In this document: piece by piece, positions 47,690 to 59,094 of the stretch | Numbering within the stretch: the first letter of the stretch is position 1 | How the letters are laid out: each line of letters opens with the position of its first letter | Source of the DNA: Antilocapra americana | Taxonomy: Eukaryota; Chordata; Mammalia; Artiodactyla; Antilocapridae | Assembly (NCBI GenBank): GCA_007570785.1 | Contig: ML664161.1 | Location: 3,742,171 to 3,806,170, forward strand | DNA: 64,000 nt | Reading direction: 5' to 3' | Translations under genes and position numbers: made by a program | Notes under the pieces: generated by a model | The model's input: the letters and a program-made list of their open reading frames with translations, nothing else | What the model was told of the DNA's origin: nothing | Database searches by the model: none

Positions 47690-47990
47690 CTTACATGCTG
47701 TGTCTCCTTTGCTTGGAATACCTTAATTTCTTCTTCTACATCTGAATAATTCTTACTTGTATTTAAAATTTAATACAAGCATAATTCCCAGTGGGAAAAA
47801 TTTCTACATTAACAAAATTCCAATCTTTTACTCTCAATTCTTTACACACAAGCTCCTTATGTTTACATATATTACACAGACTGTAATTGTTGGTTTACTT
47901 CATGTTGCCTGTACTATTATGTAAACTTGAGGAAAAGATCCCTGTGGAAAAGACAGTTCCTTGCACATATTTATTTAACACAGATGTTTC
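47690..47990 (+). mobile_element. L2 LINE 3' part
   Basis: ctgtgtctcctttgcttgga, ataccttaatttcttcttct and atgtaaacttgaggaaaaga fit the L2 3' region in sense orientation. Diverged. Confidence 0.55.
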
Positions 47991-48626
47991 CCTCAAACTC
48001 TACCATCAATGACTACAGAATTCTGAGAGCTTTTAGAGGAGCCAGAAAGGGTACTTGGTGATAAGGGCAGTGACTGCTCCTCATTAAGCAATGGAATATC
48101 CATTAGTCATACTAAACTTTAAATTTCTAATACTAAGAGAGGCCTGATATTCAATGGCGTCTGAATGGTGGCATTAGCCCTTGTAATTTTCTGAGTATGG
48201 AAAATAAAGGAGTAGATACAGACTAAACAATATCATGGAAAATTTTGATTCAACTTTTCAATTGAAAGCAAGGCAAGATATTTATCACCTAATATAATTT
48301 CTCTACTCAGATAAATGCAATAAATCATCTTGGTTTCTTTTCTATAACATGCCACTAATTTGGTTATTTCAAGTAAGCAGATAATGATTTTATATATGCA
48401 TTATAAAATATTTTAGCCTTTACTCTGAAAATATGGTACTTTCTAAGTTCAATATTTATATTAAATCTAGTTCATATTAGGTTGAATTTTCATTTTATCC
48501 AAGCAAGTTTTGGCTTTTATGTAAAAGAAAATTAGATATAACTAAGTATATAAGAATTTATATATAAATATTTATATATAGTTATATATTTAGTTTTCTT
48601 TTATATAATAATGAATGTGTGTATAG
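47991..48626. other. unassigned AT-rich sequence, no gene seen
   Basis: Nothing recognised. AT-palindromic tract (tatataaatatttatatata) near 48558-48580. Confidence 0.5.
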
Positions 48627-48800
48627 GGCTTCCCAGGTGGTGCTAGTAGTTAAAGAACCTACCTGTCAATGCAGGAGACATAGGAGACACAAGTTTGATC
48701 CTTGGGTTAGGGAAATCCCCTGGAGGAGGGCATGGCAATTCACTCGAGTATTTTTGCCTGGGGAATTGCATGGACAGAGGAATCTGGTGGGTTATAAGCA
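48627..48800 (+). mobile_element. Bov-tA SINE, 3'-truncated
   Basis: Head gggcttcccaggtggtgcta and most of the body. It stops after gaatctggtgggttata, so the tail is missing. Confidence 0.88.
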
Positions 48801-49235
48801 AATAAAGACAAAATTTTATAAAAGTACTCCTAAAAACTACACGTCTACTTTTTCAAATATTCTAGGGTATTCTGATTGATATGGAAGTATAAATTGACTT
48901 TGTGAAAAGGTTAGCTGTCTGAAGCCATGCTTTCTTTCAGACAGTAGTGCAGAACAATAACTTTTAACTTTTCTATTTTCGCATAGATAATATCTGATTA
49001 TGAAAATATCAGTATATATATGGAAGATTCAACACTGAATCTATATTCTCTCTTCACCATAATTGTCATTAGCATGAACAATCATTTCCTTTATTCTCTC
49101 TGTGTCTCTGTCACTTCCGTCCATCTCTGTCAATTTAGAAAGCAGAAGCTTATGTGATTCACTGTTTCTCATGTACTAAAGGGAAAAAAAGATAATTGAA
49201 AGAGAAAAATGTAGACCCATCAAATGGAAAATTTA
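48801..49235. other. unassigned sequence, no gene seen
   Basis: Nothing recognised. Confidence 0.5.
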
Positions 49236-49606
49236 TTTGAACTGTAGTGTTGAAGAATCTTGTGAGTCCCTTGGACTGCAAGGAGATCCAACAAGTCCAT
49301 CCTAAAGGAGATCAGTCCTGGGTGTTCATTGGAAGGACTGATGTTGAAGCTGAAACTCCAATACTTTGGCCACCTGATGCACAGAGCTGACTCACTGGAA
49401 AAGACCTTGATGTTGGGAAAGATTGAGGGAAGGAGGAGAAGGGGACGACAGAGGATAAGATGTTTGGATGACATCACTGACTCGATTGACATGGGTTTAG
49501 GTAGACTCCTGGAGTTGGTGATGGATAGGGAAGCCTGGCATGCTGCTGTTCATGGGGTGGCAAAAGTCAGACATGACTGAGTGAGTGACTGAACTGAACT
49601 GAACTT
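49236..49606 (+). mobile_element. BovB 3' end
   Basis: 5'-truncated. Frame 49329-49580 reads the C-terminal block (MLKLKLQYFGHLMHRADSLE). It ends with the (actga)n tail gactgaactgaactgaac, well preserved. Confidence 0.95.
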
Positions 49607-50648
49607 GAGATATAACTGACAAATTTAAATGCATACATTTAAGGCATACAGTTTGATAAGTTTTGACATACATACCTAGGAGATAATAACAGAAATCAAA
49701 GTAGTGAACATTTTTAACAACTTAAAATATTTCCTTACCCCTATGTGTACGTTTTATAGTTTATATAGATGAATTGCATAGTATGTACTCTGTATTGTGT
49801 GAATTATTTCACTGAGCATAATTGGAGATTCATCCATTTTGTGGTATGCATCCATAGTACATTAGTTTTTAATTTAATACTGAGTTACAGTTTCATTCTT
49901 ATAATCTGTTGCTAGACTTTTACAATATTTACAATTTGAGGCTATTTCAGAAAAACCTGCTATGAAGTTTTTGGGCCAATAGTTTTCTCTTTTCTTGAAT
50001 AAATAAGTAGGAATAGAAACATTCAGGTGTTAAAATTTGTGTAACTTTCTAAGAAACTTTAATGCTATTTTCCCAAGTAATTGTACAGTTTATGCTCGTA
50101 TCAGAAATGTATGAGAGTTCCAGGTTTTCTACATCCTTCCCAACACTTGGCAGGACCAAGATTTTTAATTTTAACAATTGAAATATCTGTGTACTGGCAA
50201 ATCATTATAGTTTTAATTTATCCTTTCAAAATTGCAAATGGTAATAAGCATCTTTTTATGTTCTTACTTGTCATTGGTATGTTTTTGTTTTGTTTAAGCA
50301 TATATTCAAATATTCTGCATATTTGTATGATGCCTGTTTTGTTTTGTGTTTTTGTAATTGGGTTTAGATAATTCTTTATATATTATGGATATAAGTTTTT
50401 TTTTTTAATCAGATATATGCTTTGCAAATATTTTCTCCTAGGCTGGCTTGGCTTTTAAATTTTCTTAACACTGTCTTACAAATAAGAACTTTTGTTTTCT
50501 TTCCTCAAATTATATTTTAACAATTTTTATATTTTTTTAATTTACATCTACAGAAAAAATTACATAGATAGTACAGAGAATTCCTATCATATTCTTTACC
50601 GTTTCCCTACTTTTAATATTCTACGTTAGTATGGCGTCAGTCCAATGT
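49607..50648 (-). mobile_element. old L1 3' end
   Basis: Antisense 3' UTR and ORF2 end: gtgtgaattatttcactgag, cattttgtggtatgcatcca, cctgctatgaagtttttggg and ttgcaaatattttctcctag. Probably one element with 51745-52470, split by BovB and Bov-tA. Confidence 0.7.
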
Positions 50649-50649
50649 A

Positions 50650-51182
50650 GTTTAATCATTCAGTCATGTCCAACTCTTTAAGACCCCATGGACTTCAGCA
50701 TGCCAGGCTTCACCATCTCCCAGAACTTGCTCAAACTCATGTCCATCGAATTAGTGATCTCATCCAACCATCTCATCCTCTGTCATCCCCTTCTCCTCCT
50801 GCCTTCAATCTTTCCTAGCGTTAGGGTCTTTTCTAATGAGTCAGTTTGTTGCATCAGGTGGCCAAAGTATCGGAGCTTCAACTTCAGGATCAATCCTTCC
50901 AAATGAATGTTCAGGGTTGATTTCCTTTGGGATTGACTGGTCAGATCTCCTTGCAGTCCAAGGGACTCGCGAGAGTCTTCTCCAACACCACAGTTCAAAA
51001 GCATTAATTCTTCAGTGCTCAGCTTTCTTTATAGTCCAACTCTTTCATCCATACAGGACTACTGGAAAAACCATAGCTTTGACTAGACAGATCTTTATCA
51101 GCAAAGTAATGTTTCTGCTTTTTAATATGCTGTCTATGTTGATAATAGTGTTTCTTCCAAAGAGAAAGTGTCTTTTAATTTA
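50650..51182 (-). mobile_element. BovB 3' end
   Basis: 3' tail at 50650 (taatcattcagtcatgtcca) to the block atatgctgtctatgttga and beyond (caaagagaaagtgtctttta). 5'-truncated. Confidence 0.93.
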
Positions 51183-51237
51183 TGTATGGCATATTTATTC
51201 TGCCATATATTAATATGGGGTATCTGTTACAATTATG

Positions 51238-51449
51238 GGCTTCCCTGGTGGCTCAGACAGCAAAGAATCCACCTGCAATGCAGGAGGCCTAGGTTTGATC
51301 CCTAGGTCAGGAAGATCCCCTGGAAGAGGGGATGACAACCCACACCAGTATTCTTGCCTGGAGAATCCCCATGGATAGAGGAGCCTGGTGGGCTAGAGTC
51401 CATGAGGTCACAAAGAGTTGAACAGGACTGAGTGACAAAGCATAGCACA
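51238..51449 (+). mobile_element. Bov-tA SINE, first tandem copy
   Basis: Head gggcttccctggtggctcag to tail gaacaggactgagtgacaaa. It is followed by a 40-bp unique stretch that recurs after the second copy. Confidence 0.93.
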
Positions 51450-51491
51450 TTACAGTTAATGAACTAATGTTGATATATTATCTTTACACAT

Positions 51492-51700
51492 GGGCTTCCC
51501 TTGTGGCTCAGCTGGTAAAGAAGCTGCCTTCAATTTGGGAGACCTGGGTTTGATCCCTGAGTTGGGAAGATCCCCTGAAGAAGGGAAAGGTTACCCACTC
51601 CAGTATTCTTGCCTGGAGAATCCCCATGGAAAGAAGAGCCTGGTGGGCTACAGTCCATGTGGTCACAAAGAGTAATACATGACTGAGCAACTAAGTACAG
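51492..51700 (+). mobile_element. Bov-tA SINE, second tandem copy
   Basis: Head gggcttcccttgtggctcag to tail gactgagcaactaagtacag. It has diverged from the first copy at many positions. Confidence 0.93.
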
Positions 51701-51745
51701 CACGTTACAATTAATGAACCAGTGTTGATGCATTATCATTACATA

Positions 51746-52470
51746 TAGCCAATATACTACTTACATCTTCTCACTTTGTACTTAATGTCCTATTTACGTT
51801 CCAGCATTCCACATAGGATGCTGCATTACACTTAGTTTTCATGTTTCTTTAGGCTTCTATTTCTCAGCTGTAAGACTTTCTTAGAATTTGTCTTTGATAA
51901 CAATTCTGAGATGAAAATACTATATTTTATAGCATGTCCCTCAATTGATGCTAATCTTAAGTTAACCTTGATCACCTGTCCCAGGAAGTGAAAAGTAAAA
52001 CTTTTAGTATTTATAAATCCAAAGAATATTTTTTTTCCTCCTCTGTATTTTGCTTTTGGTGACATGGCTGATAAATCTTTCTCTAATTTAAGTTCACAAA
52101 AATTTTCTTCTAACATTTTCGTCTAAATATTTTATGATTTTACATTTGGGTCATTTTTTATTTTAGATTAATTTATGGTATAAAATATGAATTGAAGTTT
52201 ATTTTCTGCATATGAGTATCTAGTAGTTCCAGCATCATTTATTGAAAATAGTATCCTTTTTCCATACATGGAATCACACCACTGTTCAAGGAAATAATTT
52301 TTTATGTAGGTCTGTGTTTATTCTGGATTCTCTTTTCTGTTCCACTGATCAATATGCCTATCATGACACCAGTGATATACTTTGTTGATTGCTATAGGTC
52401 TAAATCCTCAAACAGTTTTCTTCTTTTCAAAGCTGTATTGTCTCTTCTAGGTCTGGGCGGCTATCTGAGA
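51746..52470 (-). mobile_element. old L1 pieces, 3' UTR and ORF2
   Basis: Antisense: cattccacataggatgctgc, ttagttttcatgtttcttta, then ORF2 pieces tgagtatctagtagttccag, ttctgttccactgatcaata and gattgctataggtctaaatc. Confidence 0.68.
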
Positions 52471-53372
52471 TTGGACATTGGTTTAGGTGCTTGAAGTTGT
52501 CCAATGTGCATCTCAATGATACACTTTAAATTTGTTTTAATCATTTTTCTTTGTGTGTTCCATTTCAAACAGAGTCTATTGCTTTAATCTTCAAATTTTC
52601 TACTATTCTCATCTGTAAAGGGGGATTGTTCTAGGAATGGGAATATAATTGCAACAATGAGGGTTGATGGGCATCTGGTTTCATCTACACAGAAATCAAT
52701 TTGGGGAGTCGTTAGGGAGCAGGAAAGGAAAATTTCTAAAATTGTCAAGAGAAGCAGTAAGGATTTTACCTTACCCCTATGTCCTCCCCAACCTCCATCT
52801 CAGTCCAAGGAATATATAAAGTATGTGTGGGCAGGGAATCACCTAAAAATGCTGTAGGGTAACCAAAATCCTCAGGGAGAGTCAGGTTTACACTGAAGAT
52901 AGAAAGTAAAAAAAATTGTTTGGATTGAAAATCCAAACGGTTTTGCTGACAATAAACAGTGAATCTCAGAGGGCACAGTAGATAGGTTTCAGAAGCTCAA
53001 AAGGGCTGACAGGACAGAGACAGAAGAGTAAATGGGCACAGTATCAGTGAAAGCGCCAGATACCTTGTTGATCTCTTGCAAACCTCAGCAGGAGAATCAC
53101 TTTCACAGCAGATGGTCCGTGTACTTTTGGAGCACAGTCCTTCTCTGTGCAGTAAACACATAGACCCCATGTGAGAAATAGCTGTTGACCTGCCCCTAAG
53201 TCTTGGTGGAGACAAAGTACCCGACCACAGACCACCAGAAGACTGTGTTACTCAAGCAATTCAATAAAAAAAAAAGAGATGTCAAGTTATTCACCTAGGC
53301 ATAAATGCAAGCATCCATAAGAGCATGCGGACCAGGTTAGGAGAATGTGGATTCTGCAGGTGAATGTCCCTT
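52471..53372. other. unassigned sequence, no gene seen
   Basis: GC content is higher than average between 52640 and 53250, with short frames on both strands but no domain. Possibly a worn LTR or unique DNA. It holds the palindrome listed next. Confidence 0.4.
52918..52938. repeat. perfect 9-bp inverted repeat, 3-base loop
   Basis: gtttggatt, gaa, aatccaaac: a perfect hairpin in otherwise unassigned DNA. Confidence 0.9.
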
Positions 53373-53382
53373 AACAGCTCTT

Positions 53383-53607
53383 TCCGTGTGTGTGTGTTAA
53401 GTCGCTTCAGTCCTGTTCGACTCATTGTGAATCTATCGACTGTAGCCTCCCAGGCTCGCTCTCCGTGGGATTCCCAAGGCAAGAATACTGGAGTGGGTTG
53501 CCGTTTCCTTCCCTGGGGGACGTTCCTGACCTAGGAATCGAATCGACATCTCCTGCGTCTCCTGCATTTCAGACGGATCCTTTACCACTGAGCCACCCGG
53601 CAAGACT
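53383..53607 (-). mobile_element. Bov-tA SINE
   Basis: Antisense, head-end actgagccacccggcaagac. Target-site duplication aa(c/t)agctctt at 53373-53382 and 53608-53617. Confidence 0.94.
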
Positions 53608-53617
53608 AATAGCTCTT

Positions 53618-54834
53618 ACTGGGAGGAGGCAATTTATAATATCAAGATTTCCTACTTTGTGGAAGTCGGTTAACTTTTCCCAGACACCCTAGCACTTTCT
53701 TAATGGGCCTATGAACAAAAAGGTTGTGGAGGCTATACATGGCTCATCACTCAACCGTGCTATTTCTACTTTCAAGTGTCCAAAATTCCATCAGTAATTG
53801 TAAACTACATGTATTTAAATCGGTACTATACCCAAGAGGGCATTGGGTTGATTAGAATAGATCATTTCCCTCACGGAATATGCAGTGAAATTTCATTACC
53901 AAAATAGTTAAGAATTTAAGTTTTCTTTATCTGCCTCCCAAATTTTCTTTGTTCTACCATTTTAACTTAATAATTATTTCATACATTGTTATGATTTAGA
54001 TATTAGAATAAACCAGATGAATTCTTTTTTACAAATAAGCTTTCACATCTTTTTTGGCTTTTCGCATTCAAGTTTATTTCTTGTTTTATGTCAAAATTAA
54101 ATTCAAGTTGATTTGCTATCCTTAGTAGTAATATCGCAGGGATCAATTAGTCTTCCATCTTTCTGTCACTGTAACCTTATACAAGTTACCCCAAACTTGC
54201 TGCTGATAGGAAAAGAGAGGAAAAACTACTGATCAAAAATTTTTGTGGGCAGGACTGGAAATGGTATGTATTAATTCCTACAATATACTGTTGACCAGAA
54301 TATAAATCTATGACCCAAATCATGTTATAAAATACATGGAGAAAGAAAATATGTGGATAATGGCTAATTAAAGTTTATTTTGGGGGGGATTAAATGATAT
54401 CACAATTCCTTTGCTATATTTGGGAAATTTCTGATTAAATGAGCTTCAAAGGGATGAAGACAATGCCTTTTTTTCCACTTTTTGATCCAGTATTGGCCAA
54501 TCATTTCAGAATTTCTAACACGGAAGAGAAGCAGTGGAAAATTTACTAGGTCAGTATATCTTACAAGTAATTTACTCTGATGTATCAAGCAAGATATAAA
54601 GATGCTTGATTCCAAATAATTTTCGAATACAACTTAGATAATAAAAAAGACAATCACTAAAACTAAGAACTTTTCTGAAATCCGATATCCATAAAATGGA
54701 ATGTTAAAATTTAGTAACAAAAATGAGTGAAGTCACTTTTGGTTTCTAGTTCAGCATGTAAGGAGATTGGACATTATCTCTTAGAATCTTCACAACAAGA
54801 AAAAAGAAAATCAGTAACTTTCTGAGATGAGATT
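53618..54834. other. unassigned AT-rich sequence, no gene seen
   Basis: About 1.2 kb without a recognised repeat. No coding signal. Confidence 0.5.
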
Positions 54835-54848
54835 CAACAGAGAATTGA

Positions 54849-55121
54849 TGCTGCTGCTGCTGCTGCTGCTAAGTCGCTTCAGTCATGTCTGACTCTGTGT
54901 GACCCCATAGACGGCAGCCCACCAGGCTCCTCTGTCCCTGGGATTCTCCAGGCAAGAGTACTGGAGTGGGTTGCCATCTCCTTCTCCAATGCATGTGTGC
55001 ATGCTAAGTCACTTCAGTCATGTCCTACTCTGTGCCACCCTAAGGGTAGCAGCCCACCAGGCTTTTCCATCCACAGGATTCTGAAGGCAAGAATACTTGA
55101 GTGGGTTGCCATTTCCTTCTG
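54849..55121 (-). mobile_element. Bov-A2 SINE with long (TGC)n tail
   Basis: Antisense dimer. Its tail on this strand is (tgc)n at 54849-54870. A 14-bp target-site duplication with one mismatch, caacagagaat(t/c)ga, lies at 54835-54848 and 55122-55135. Confidence 0.96.
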
Positions 55122-55135
55122 CAACAGAGAATCGA

Positions 55136-55535
55136 GGTCACAGGAAAAACTGCTACCCCAGAAATTAGAGGGAAAAATTCAGAGGATCACAGCTTACTAG
55201 ACCAGAAGCTCAGGAGCAAAATCTTCTGTGAGAACTTATACTGGGGTAGGGAAACTGAAACCGTAACTGAATTACTGAAGGCTCAGTGTAGGTAGATTTG
55301 AGACATAACAATTCCAGGAGTGTCCAGTCTTAAGAAAGTCTGCACATATTTGTGATTTTTACCAACAGGTGCCTTACCTGGTTCTTATAACAAAGGTTAG
55401 AGAAAATTCCTTTCATGCTATTACTGGCAGCAAGAGGCAGAATGTAGCCACTTTGAAATATGACTGGAGCATACTATTCCTCCTAACAAGACCCAGTTTT
55501 GAGACAAATTGTTTTAGTAGATCCTAACTGATGGG
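55136..55535. other. unassigned sequence, no gene seen
   Basis: Nothing recognised. Confidence 0.5.
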
Positions 55536-55925
55536 GGTTTCAGTTGCTCAGTTGTGTCCGACTCTTTGTGACCCCATGGACTGCAACACGTGAGGCCTCC
55601 TGTCCAGCACCAATACCCAGAGCTCGCTCAAACTCATGTCCATTGAATTTGTGATGCCATCCAACCATCTCATCCTCTGTCATCCCCTTCTCTCCCACCT
55701 TCAATCTTTCCCAGCATCAGGGTCTTTTCTAATGAGTCAGTTCTTCACATCAGGTAGTCAAAGTATTGGAGCTTCAGCTTCATCATCAGACCTTCCAGTG
55801 AATATTCAGGACTTATCTCCTTTAGGATTGACTTGTTTGATCTTCTTGCAGTTCAAGAGACTCTCAAGAGTCTTCTCCAACACCACAGTTTAAAACCATC
55901 AATTCTTTGGCACTCAGCTGTCTTT

Positions 55926-56247
55926 CTTTTTTTAAAAAAATTTTTTAACTTATTTATTTTAGTTGGAGGCTAATTACTTTACAATATTGTAGTGGCTTTT
56001 GCCATACATTGATATGAATCAGCCATGGATTTACATGTGTTCCCCATCCTGAAACCAACTTCTACCTCCCTCCCCATCCTATCTCTCTGGGTCATCCCAG
56101 TGCACCAGCCCTGGGCACCCTGTCTCATGCATCGAACCTGGACTGGTGATCTGTTTCATATATGATAGTATACATGTTTCTATGCTGTTCTCTCAGATCA
56201 TCTCACCCTCGCCTTCTCCCACAGAGTCCGAAAGACTGTTTCATGTA
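55926..56247 (-). mobile_element. 5'-truncated ruminant L1 3' end inside BovB
   Basis: Antisense L1 3' UTR: agttggaggctaattacttt, gccatacattgatatgaatc, catcccagtgcaccagccct. T/A-rich start stands for the poly(A) tail. A 14-bp duplication with one mismatch, actcagct(g/t)tcttt, lies at 55912-55925 and 56248-56261. Confidence 0.95.
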
Positions 56248-56261
56248 ACTCAGCTTTCTTT

Positions 56262-56752
56262 ATAGTCCAACTCTCACACCCATTCATGGCTACTGGATAA
56301 ACCATAGCTTTGTCTAGACAGACCTTTGTTAGCAAAGTAATGTCTCTACTTTTTAACATGCTGTCTAGTTTGGTCATAGCTTTTCTTCCAAGGAGCAAGT
56401 GTCTTTTAATTTCATGGCTGCAATCACCATCTGCAGTGATTTTGGGGCCCAAGAAAATAAAGTCTATCACTGTTTCCATTGTTTCCCCACCTATTTGCCA
56501 TGGAGTGATGGGATCAGATGCCAGGATCTTAGTTTTCTGAATGTTGAGTTTTAAGAGCTTTTCACTCTCCTCTTTCACCTTCATGAAGAGTCTTTTTAGT
56601 TTCTCTTCACTTTGTGCCATAAGGATAGTGTCATCTGTGTATTTGAAGTTATTAATATGTCTCCCAGCAATCTTGAGTCCAGCTTGTGCTTCATCCAGCC
56701 CAGCATTTTGCATGATGTACTCTGCATATAAGATAAATAAACAGGGTAACAA
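56262..56752 (-). pseudogene. BovB reverse transcriptase remnant (motif C YTDD)
   Basis: The BovB part of a 184-residue frame (56198-56752), the longest in the window with clear homology. It contains AGLDEAQAGLKIAGR, YTDDTILMAQ, FIFLGPKITADGDCSHEIK and KAMVYPVAMNGCESW. The inserted L1 cuts it off, so the last 20 or so residues read into L1 and are not BovB protein. Confidence 0.88.
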
Positions 56753-56795
56753 TATACAGCCTTGACATACTCCTTTCCTAATTTGGAACCAGACT

Positions 56796-57051
56796 GGAGT
56801 TTAGCCAGAGACAAACCAACAAGGAGAAGGGAATACATAATCCCAGCCCCTTCTAGCCTTCCCCATGGTAGAAGAGAATATCTAACTCCTACCCCTCTGT
56901 TTTTCCCTGAAGACATATGCCCAAGGCAGCCTGGACTGATCTTCCTCTCTCATACGAGGGAGAACCAGCCAAACAAACAGAGAAGCATTTGTGAATATTA
57001 CAGCCAATGAGTACAGGTTCACATCAGAGGATGGTAGAACACTTCCCCTTG
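56796..57051. other. unassigned sequence
   Basis: About 250 bp with moderate GC and an 82-residue frame lacking a domain. Nothing recognised. Confidence 0.4.
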
Positions 57052-57258
57052 TTGTTGCTTTAGTCACTAAGTCGTGTCTGACTCTTTGAGAGCCTTTAGA
57101 CTTTAGCCTGCCAAGCTCCTCTGTCCATGGGAGTTCCCAGGCAAGAATACTGGAGTGGGTTGCCATTTCCTTTTCTGGGGGACCTTCTCAACCCAAGGAT
57201 CGAACCTGTATCTCCTACATTGGCAGGGGGATATTTTTACTGCTGACATACCAGTGAA
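57052..57258 (-). mobile_element. Bov-tA SINE
   Basis: Antisense copy, body gtcgtgtctgactctttgag, degraded head end. Confidence 0.9.
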
Positions 57259-57304
57259 GCCAAGGAAGACCTCAGAAAAGAATCAATGACTTTGAAGATA
57301 TATT

Positions 57305-58440
57305 AATAGAAATTTCTAAAACTAAAATGTAGAGAAAAATGGAAAAGACAGAACGTAATATCCAAGAACTGTGAAATAATTATAAAAAGTATAATGTGTG
57401 TAATCTGAATATCAGAATAAACAAAGGAACATAGGGATCTCAGAAAACACCAAGAAAGCAAAATGCCAAAACAGTCACACATAGACATATCATAGTCAAG
57501 CTTCAGAAAATTGGAATTGAAGGAATAATCTTAAAAAGAAAAGGAAGAGACAAAAACCTTGCATTAAAAAAATAAAATTAGAATTACACTGGTCTTGTCT
57601 TCAGAAACCATGCAAGAAAAAACAGAGAGAAGTGAAAAATTTTAAGTATTAGGAAAAAATAATCACCAAACCAGAATTCTGTATTCAACAAAATGATTCT
57701 TCAACAGTGAAAACGAAAAAAATAAAAAGAAAGACTTTCTCAGATAAACAAAAACTGCTAGCTAACCTACCTCATAAGAAATGTTCAAAGAAACTCTTCA
57801 AAAAGAACAAAAAAGAAATTTGGAGTTTCATAATAAAAGGAAGAGTGTTAGAGAAGAAATAAAAGAAGTTGGGCAAATAAAACAGATGGGCTTCCCTGGT
57901 AGTTCAGCTGGTAAAGAATCTGCCTGCAATGTGAGAGACCTGGGTTGGATCCCTGGGCTGGGAAGACCCCCTGGAGAAGTGAGTAGAAGGCTACACACTC
58001 CAGTATTCTGGCCTGAAGAATTCCAAGGACTGTATAGATAACAGATAACAGAATCTAACAGATAAAAATTTGTTCAAAATAATAGAGACAATAAAGCATG
58101 CAGTGACAATAGTTCATAGATAAGGAAAATGAATGACAAAAATTTCAGGTGGGGAAGGAAGAATTCTGAATACTCTGATAAAAGGTAATTAACTTCCCTG
58201 TGAAGTGGTATAATATTATTTGAAAGAGGACTAGGATTTGTTGTAAACTTATACTGAAAACTTAAAGACAATTACTAAAAATAAGTTAAAAATTACAATT
58301 GATATACTAAGAGGAGAAAAGGAAAAGAATTATATGTGATGCTTAAGTAACCCCCCACCCCCAAATTCAGGAAGACTGAAGAGAGACAGAAATAAAGAAC
58401 AAGAAGTGAGAACACAAGAAGAAAGAAAAAGAAAGGAAGA
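57305..58440 (+). mobile_element. old L1, ORF1 C-terminal part and ORF1-ORF2 spacer
   Basis: Sense orientation: gacatatcatagtcaagctt, tcttcagaaaccatgcaaga, gactttctcagataaacaaa and tcataagaaatgttcaaaga are ORF1 order. After a nested SINE the spacer (cctgtgaagtggtataatat) follows. Stops throughout. Confidence 0.75.
57886..58035 (+). mobile_element. Bov-tA SINE, 3'-truncated
   Basis: Head gggcttccctggtagttcag and first part of the body up to gcctgaagaattccaaggac. Confidence 0.88.
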
Positions 58441-58552
58441 GGACTTCTTCCATGTACAGGTTGCATTGTTATTATCTCACATACCAGCAAGGATTCAATT
58501 GTTTTCATAATAATAAGAGAATTTTGCTTCATATACTCTTATATATAAAAGT

Positions 58553-58757
58553 GAAAATGAAGTCACTCAGTTGTGTCCACCTTTTTGTGATCCTATGGAT
58601 GGTAGCTTGCCAGTCTCCTCTGTTCACGGGATTTTCCAGGCAAGAATACTGGAGTGGGTTGCTATTTCTTTCTCCAGGGGATCTTCCTGACCCAGGAATG
58701 TAACTGAGGTCTCCCACATTGCAGATTAGACTCTTTACTTCCTGAGCCCCAGCGAAT
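58553..58757 (-). mobile_element. Bov-tA SINE, left arm of an inverted pair
   Basis: Antisense copy, body gtgtccacctttttgtgatc, head-end cctgagccccagcgaatccc. Similar cttatata strings lie on both sides (58539 and 58763). Confidence 0.92.
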
Positions 58758-58763
58758 CCCACT

Positions 58764-58882
58764 TATATAGCAACCCACTCCAGCATTCTTGCCTGGAAAA
58801 TCCCATGGATAGAGGAGCCTGGGAGGCTACAGTTCATAGGGTTGCAAAGAGTCGGACATGACTGAGTGACTGGACACAGCAC
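58764..58882 (+). mobile_element. Bov-A monomer, right arm of an inverted pair
   Basis: agcaacccactccagcattc to cggacatgactgagtgactg, in the opposite orientation only a few bases from the preceding SINE. Confidence 0.9.
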
Positions 58883-59094
58883 ATACATAAAGCTTAGTTT
58901 TAATTCAGCAATTTCAAATGATTACATTTAGACATTTGAAGACAAGTGAAACTTGTATTAAGCTTCATTACCAAAAATAATATACTTCATCTACATGAAT
59001 GCAGAGAGGTACATTTTAAATGTTTCCCTCAAATTTATTGCTGCAATAGCACATCAATACAAGAAGCACCTAAATGGACAGTGTTTCCTCATTT

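Larger units (their letters stand above)
51238..51745 (+). repeat. 254-bp tandem duplication (SINE plus flank)
   Basis: Unit 1 starts at 51238, unit 2 at 51492. After each SINE comes a similar non-SINE string (aatgaactaatgttgatata versus aatgaaccagtgttgatgca), so SINE and flank were duplicated together. Confidence 0.75.
55536..56795 (-). mobile_element. BovB LINE 3' half, interrupted by L1
   Basis: BovB at 55536-55911 and 56262-56795, with an L1 between. The outer end lies just before the SPCLF region. RT motif C at 56630-56641 reads YTDD, both aspartates kept. Confidence 0.94.
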
